Assembly: GCA_019247865.1 (NCBI GenBank)
Contig: JAFBAJ010000747.1
Location: 1-6,958, forward strand
DNA length: 6,958 nt
Source of the DNA: Acidobacteriota bacterium
GTDB lineage: Bacteria > Acidobacteriota > Blastocatellia > Pyrinomonadales > Pyrinomonadaceae
Direction: 5' to 3'
The notes beneath the pieces are model-generated. The model was not told the origin of the DNA. It saw only the letters and a program-made list of their open reading frames with translations, and ran no database searches. Made by a program: the position numbers and the translations under genes. Position 1 is the first letter of the stretch, and each line of letters starts with the position of its first letter. Below are positions 6,261 to 6,958 of the stretch, in pieces.

Positions 6261-6958
6261 TTACCTCCGCCGTCCGCCGCCGCCACCGCGACCACCGCCG
6301 CCACCGCCGCGACCGCCACCGCCGCCGCCGCTCCGACCGCCGCTGAAGCCGCCGCCGCCGCGATTGCCGCCGCCAAAGCTGCCGCGCGAGCTGCTCATGC
6401 TGGAAGAGCCGCGACTGCTGCTGGCGCGCGTGCTCATGCCGCTAAAGCCGCCCGAGCCGCCGCCAAAACCGCCGCGATTTCCAGCCCCTGAACCGCTCGA
6501 CAGACCTCGATTGCCGACGCGGTCTCCGCCTCCGCTGCCGAGCCCGCCGGAGCGATTGCTCATCGAGCGATCACTGACTCCGGCTCCGCCGCGATTTGAA
6601 ACACGGTCGCCGGAGCCGCCGCGATCACCTATGCCGGAGGCGCGATTGGAGACGCCGTTCCTGTCACCGACGCCGTTGCGGTCGCCGACGCCGTTGCGGT
6701 CGCCAACGCCGTTGCTGCGCAGATTGCCGTTCTGCCGACCGATGTCTCTTTGCGCGGCTCGCTGGCGGTTGGCGAGCGAATCGCCGCGCGCAGTGCCGCC
6801 GAACCGGTTGGCCGTCGCGCGGTCGCGGTATGGCGCGCCTCCGCGATGCGATGGATTGTGTTGCCACTTACCGTTGTTGACGCGATTGCCGCTGCCGATG
6901 TTGTTGACGCGGTTGCCGCCGTTGATATTGGTGTTGCGGTTGAAGTTGTTATTGTTGT
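6261..6958 (-). CDS. DUF3300 family protein, C-terminal part (cut by right window edge)
   Basis: The last 231 residues are visible, and the frame is open to the window edge. The first visible stretch is Asn-rich (NNNNFNRNTNINGGNRVNN). It leads into KWQHNPSHRGGAPYRDRA (30-47), the conserved block I associate with the end of the DUF3300 region. After that the chain is low-complexity and probably disordered: GDR and SNR motifs, including NGVGDR three times in tandem (82-99) followed by NGVSNR, then a Gly/Ser/Arg-rich part. It ends in a Gly/Arg tail of runs of 6, 6 and 5 glycines separated by single arginines and closed by RRR. The N-terminal DUF3300 region, any signal peptide and the promoter lie outside the window. 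Family members are thought to be envelope proteins; their function is unknown to me. It is the most upstream visible gene of the tightly packed group. Confidence 0.85.
   Translation of the reverse strand, partial: NNNNFNRNTNINGGNRVNNIGSGNRVNNGKWQHNPSHRGGAPYRDRATANRFGGTARGDSLANRQRAAQRDIGRQNGNLRSNGVGDRNGVGDRNGVGDRNGVSNRASGIGDRGGSGDRVSNRGGAGVSDRSMSNRSGGLGSGGGDRVGNRGLSSGSGAGNRGGFGGGSGGFSGMSTRASSSRGSSSMSSSRGSFGGGNRGGGGFSGGRSGGGGGGRGGGGGGRGGGGGRRR
6264..6371 (-). repeat. Gly/Arg codon tract (GGC/CGC-rich low-complexity DNA)
   Basis: Almost pure CCG/CCA/GCG-type triplets on the plus strand encode the Gly-rich and Gly/Arg end of the DUF3300 protein. The repetition is at the triplet level and prone to slippage, so glycine-run length may vary between strains or be misassembled. 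Confidence 0.75.
6642..6713 (-). repeat. Four tandem 18-bp units encoding NGVGDR hexapeptides
   Basis: Three near-identical 18-bp units (6660-6713) encode NGVGDR and a diverged fourth (6642-6659) encodes NGVSNR. They differ by only a few bases and are in frame with the DUF3300 protein. This points to recent expansion by slippage or unequal recombination. Looser GDR and SNR motifs continue after them, suggesting older decayed copies. Confidence 0.8.

Noticed and set aside
6236..6376. 47-residue Ala-rich extension of the DUF2950 protein
   Set aside because: It is a frame shadow of the Gly/Arg codons of DUF3300; the AGGAG box and signal peptide support the start at 6235.
6642..6713. CRISPR-like short tandem repeats
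   Set aside because: Units are 18 bp, directly adjacent without spacers and in frame with the DUF3300 protein, so they are coding repeats.

Overview
Six genes, all on the minus strand, fill almost the whole window. In transcription order (right to left) they are: the C-terminal part of a DUF3300 protein, a secreted DUF2950 protein, an aspartate ammonia-lyase (aspartase), an outer-membrane porin, an L-serine dehydratase, and the N-terminus of a major facilitator superfamily (MFS) transporter. Gaps between neighbours are 25, 22, 16, 223 and about 4 (or 37) bases. The first four genes therefore look like one operon. The dehydratase and transporter form a second tight pair that may be transcribed with the others or on their own.

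The unusual feature is where the enzymes seem to act. Aspartase and L-serine dehydratase are normally cytoplasmic, yet both carry an N-terminal export signal in front of an intact catalytic domain. The aspartase has a short Sec-type signal peptide (MRKK, then a hydrophobic stretch). The dehydratase, which needs an iron-sulphur cluster, has a twin-arginine (Tat) signal, the route used for folded, cofactor-loaded proteins. An outer-membrane porin lies between them and an inner-membrane carrier follows. Read together, the locus looks like a periplasmic amino-acid deamination module: amino acids enter through the porin, are split in the periplasm to fumarate or pyruvate plus ammonia, and the products may be taken up by the carrier. 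This is inference from sequence and gene order.

Region by region: 1-216, MFS transporter, cut by the left edge; 221-1870, Tat-type L-serine dehydratase; 1871-2093, intergenic with a 16-bp perfect palindrome; 2094-3698, porin with an N-terminal coiled coil; 3715-5196, Sec-type aspartase; 5219-6235, DUF2950 protein; 6261-6958, DUF3300 C-terminus with hexapeptide repeats and a Gly/Arg tail, cut by the right edge.

The organism is a Gram-negative (diderm) bacterium, shown by the porin and by several periplasmic proteins. The DUF2950/DUF3300 pair, the coiled-coil porin and the moderately high GC content would suit Acidobacteriota, but I could not test this and hold it with low to moderate confidence. 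No RNA genes, insertion sequences, CRISPR arrays or plus-strand genes were found.
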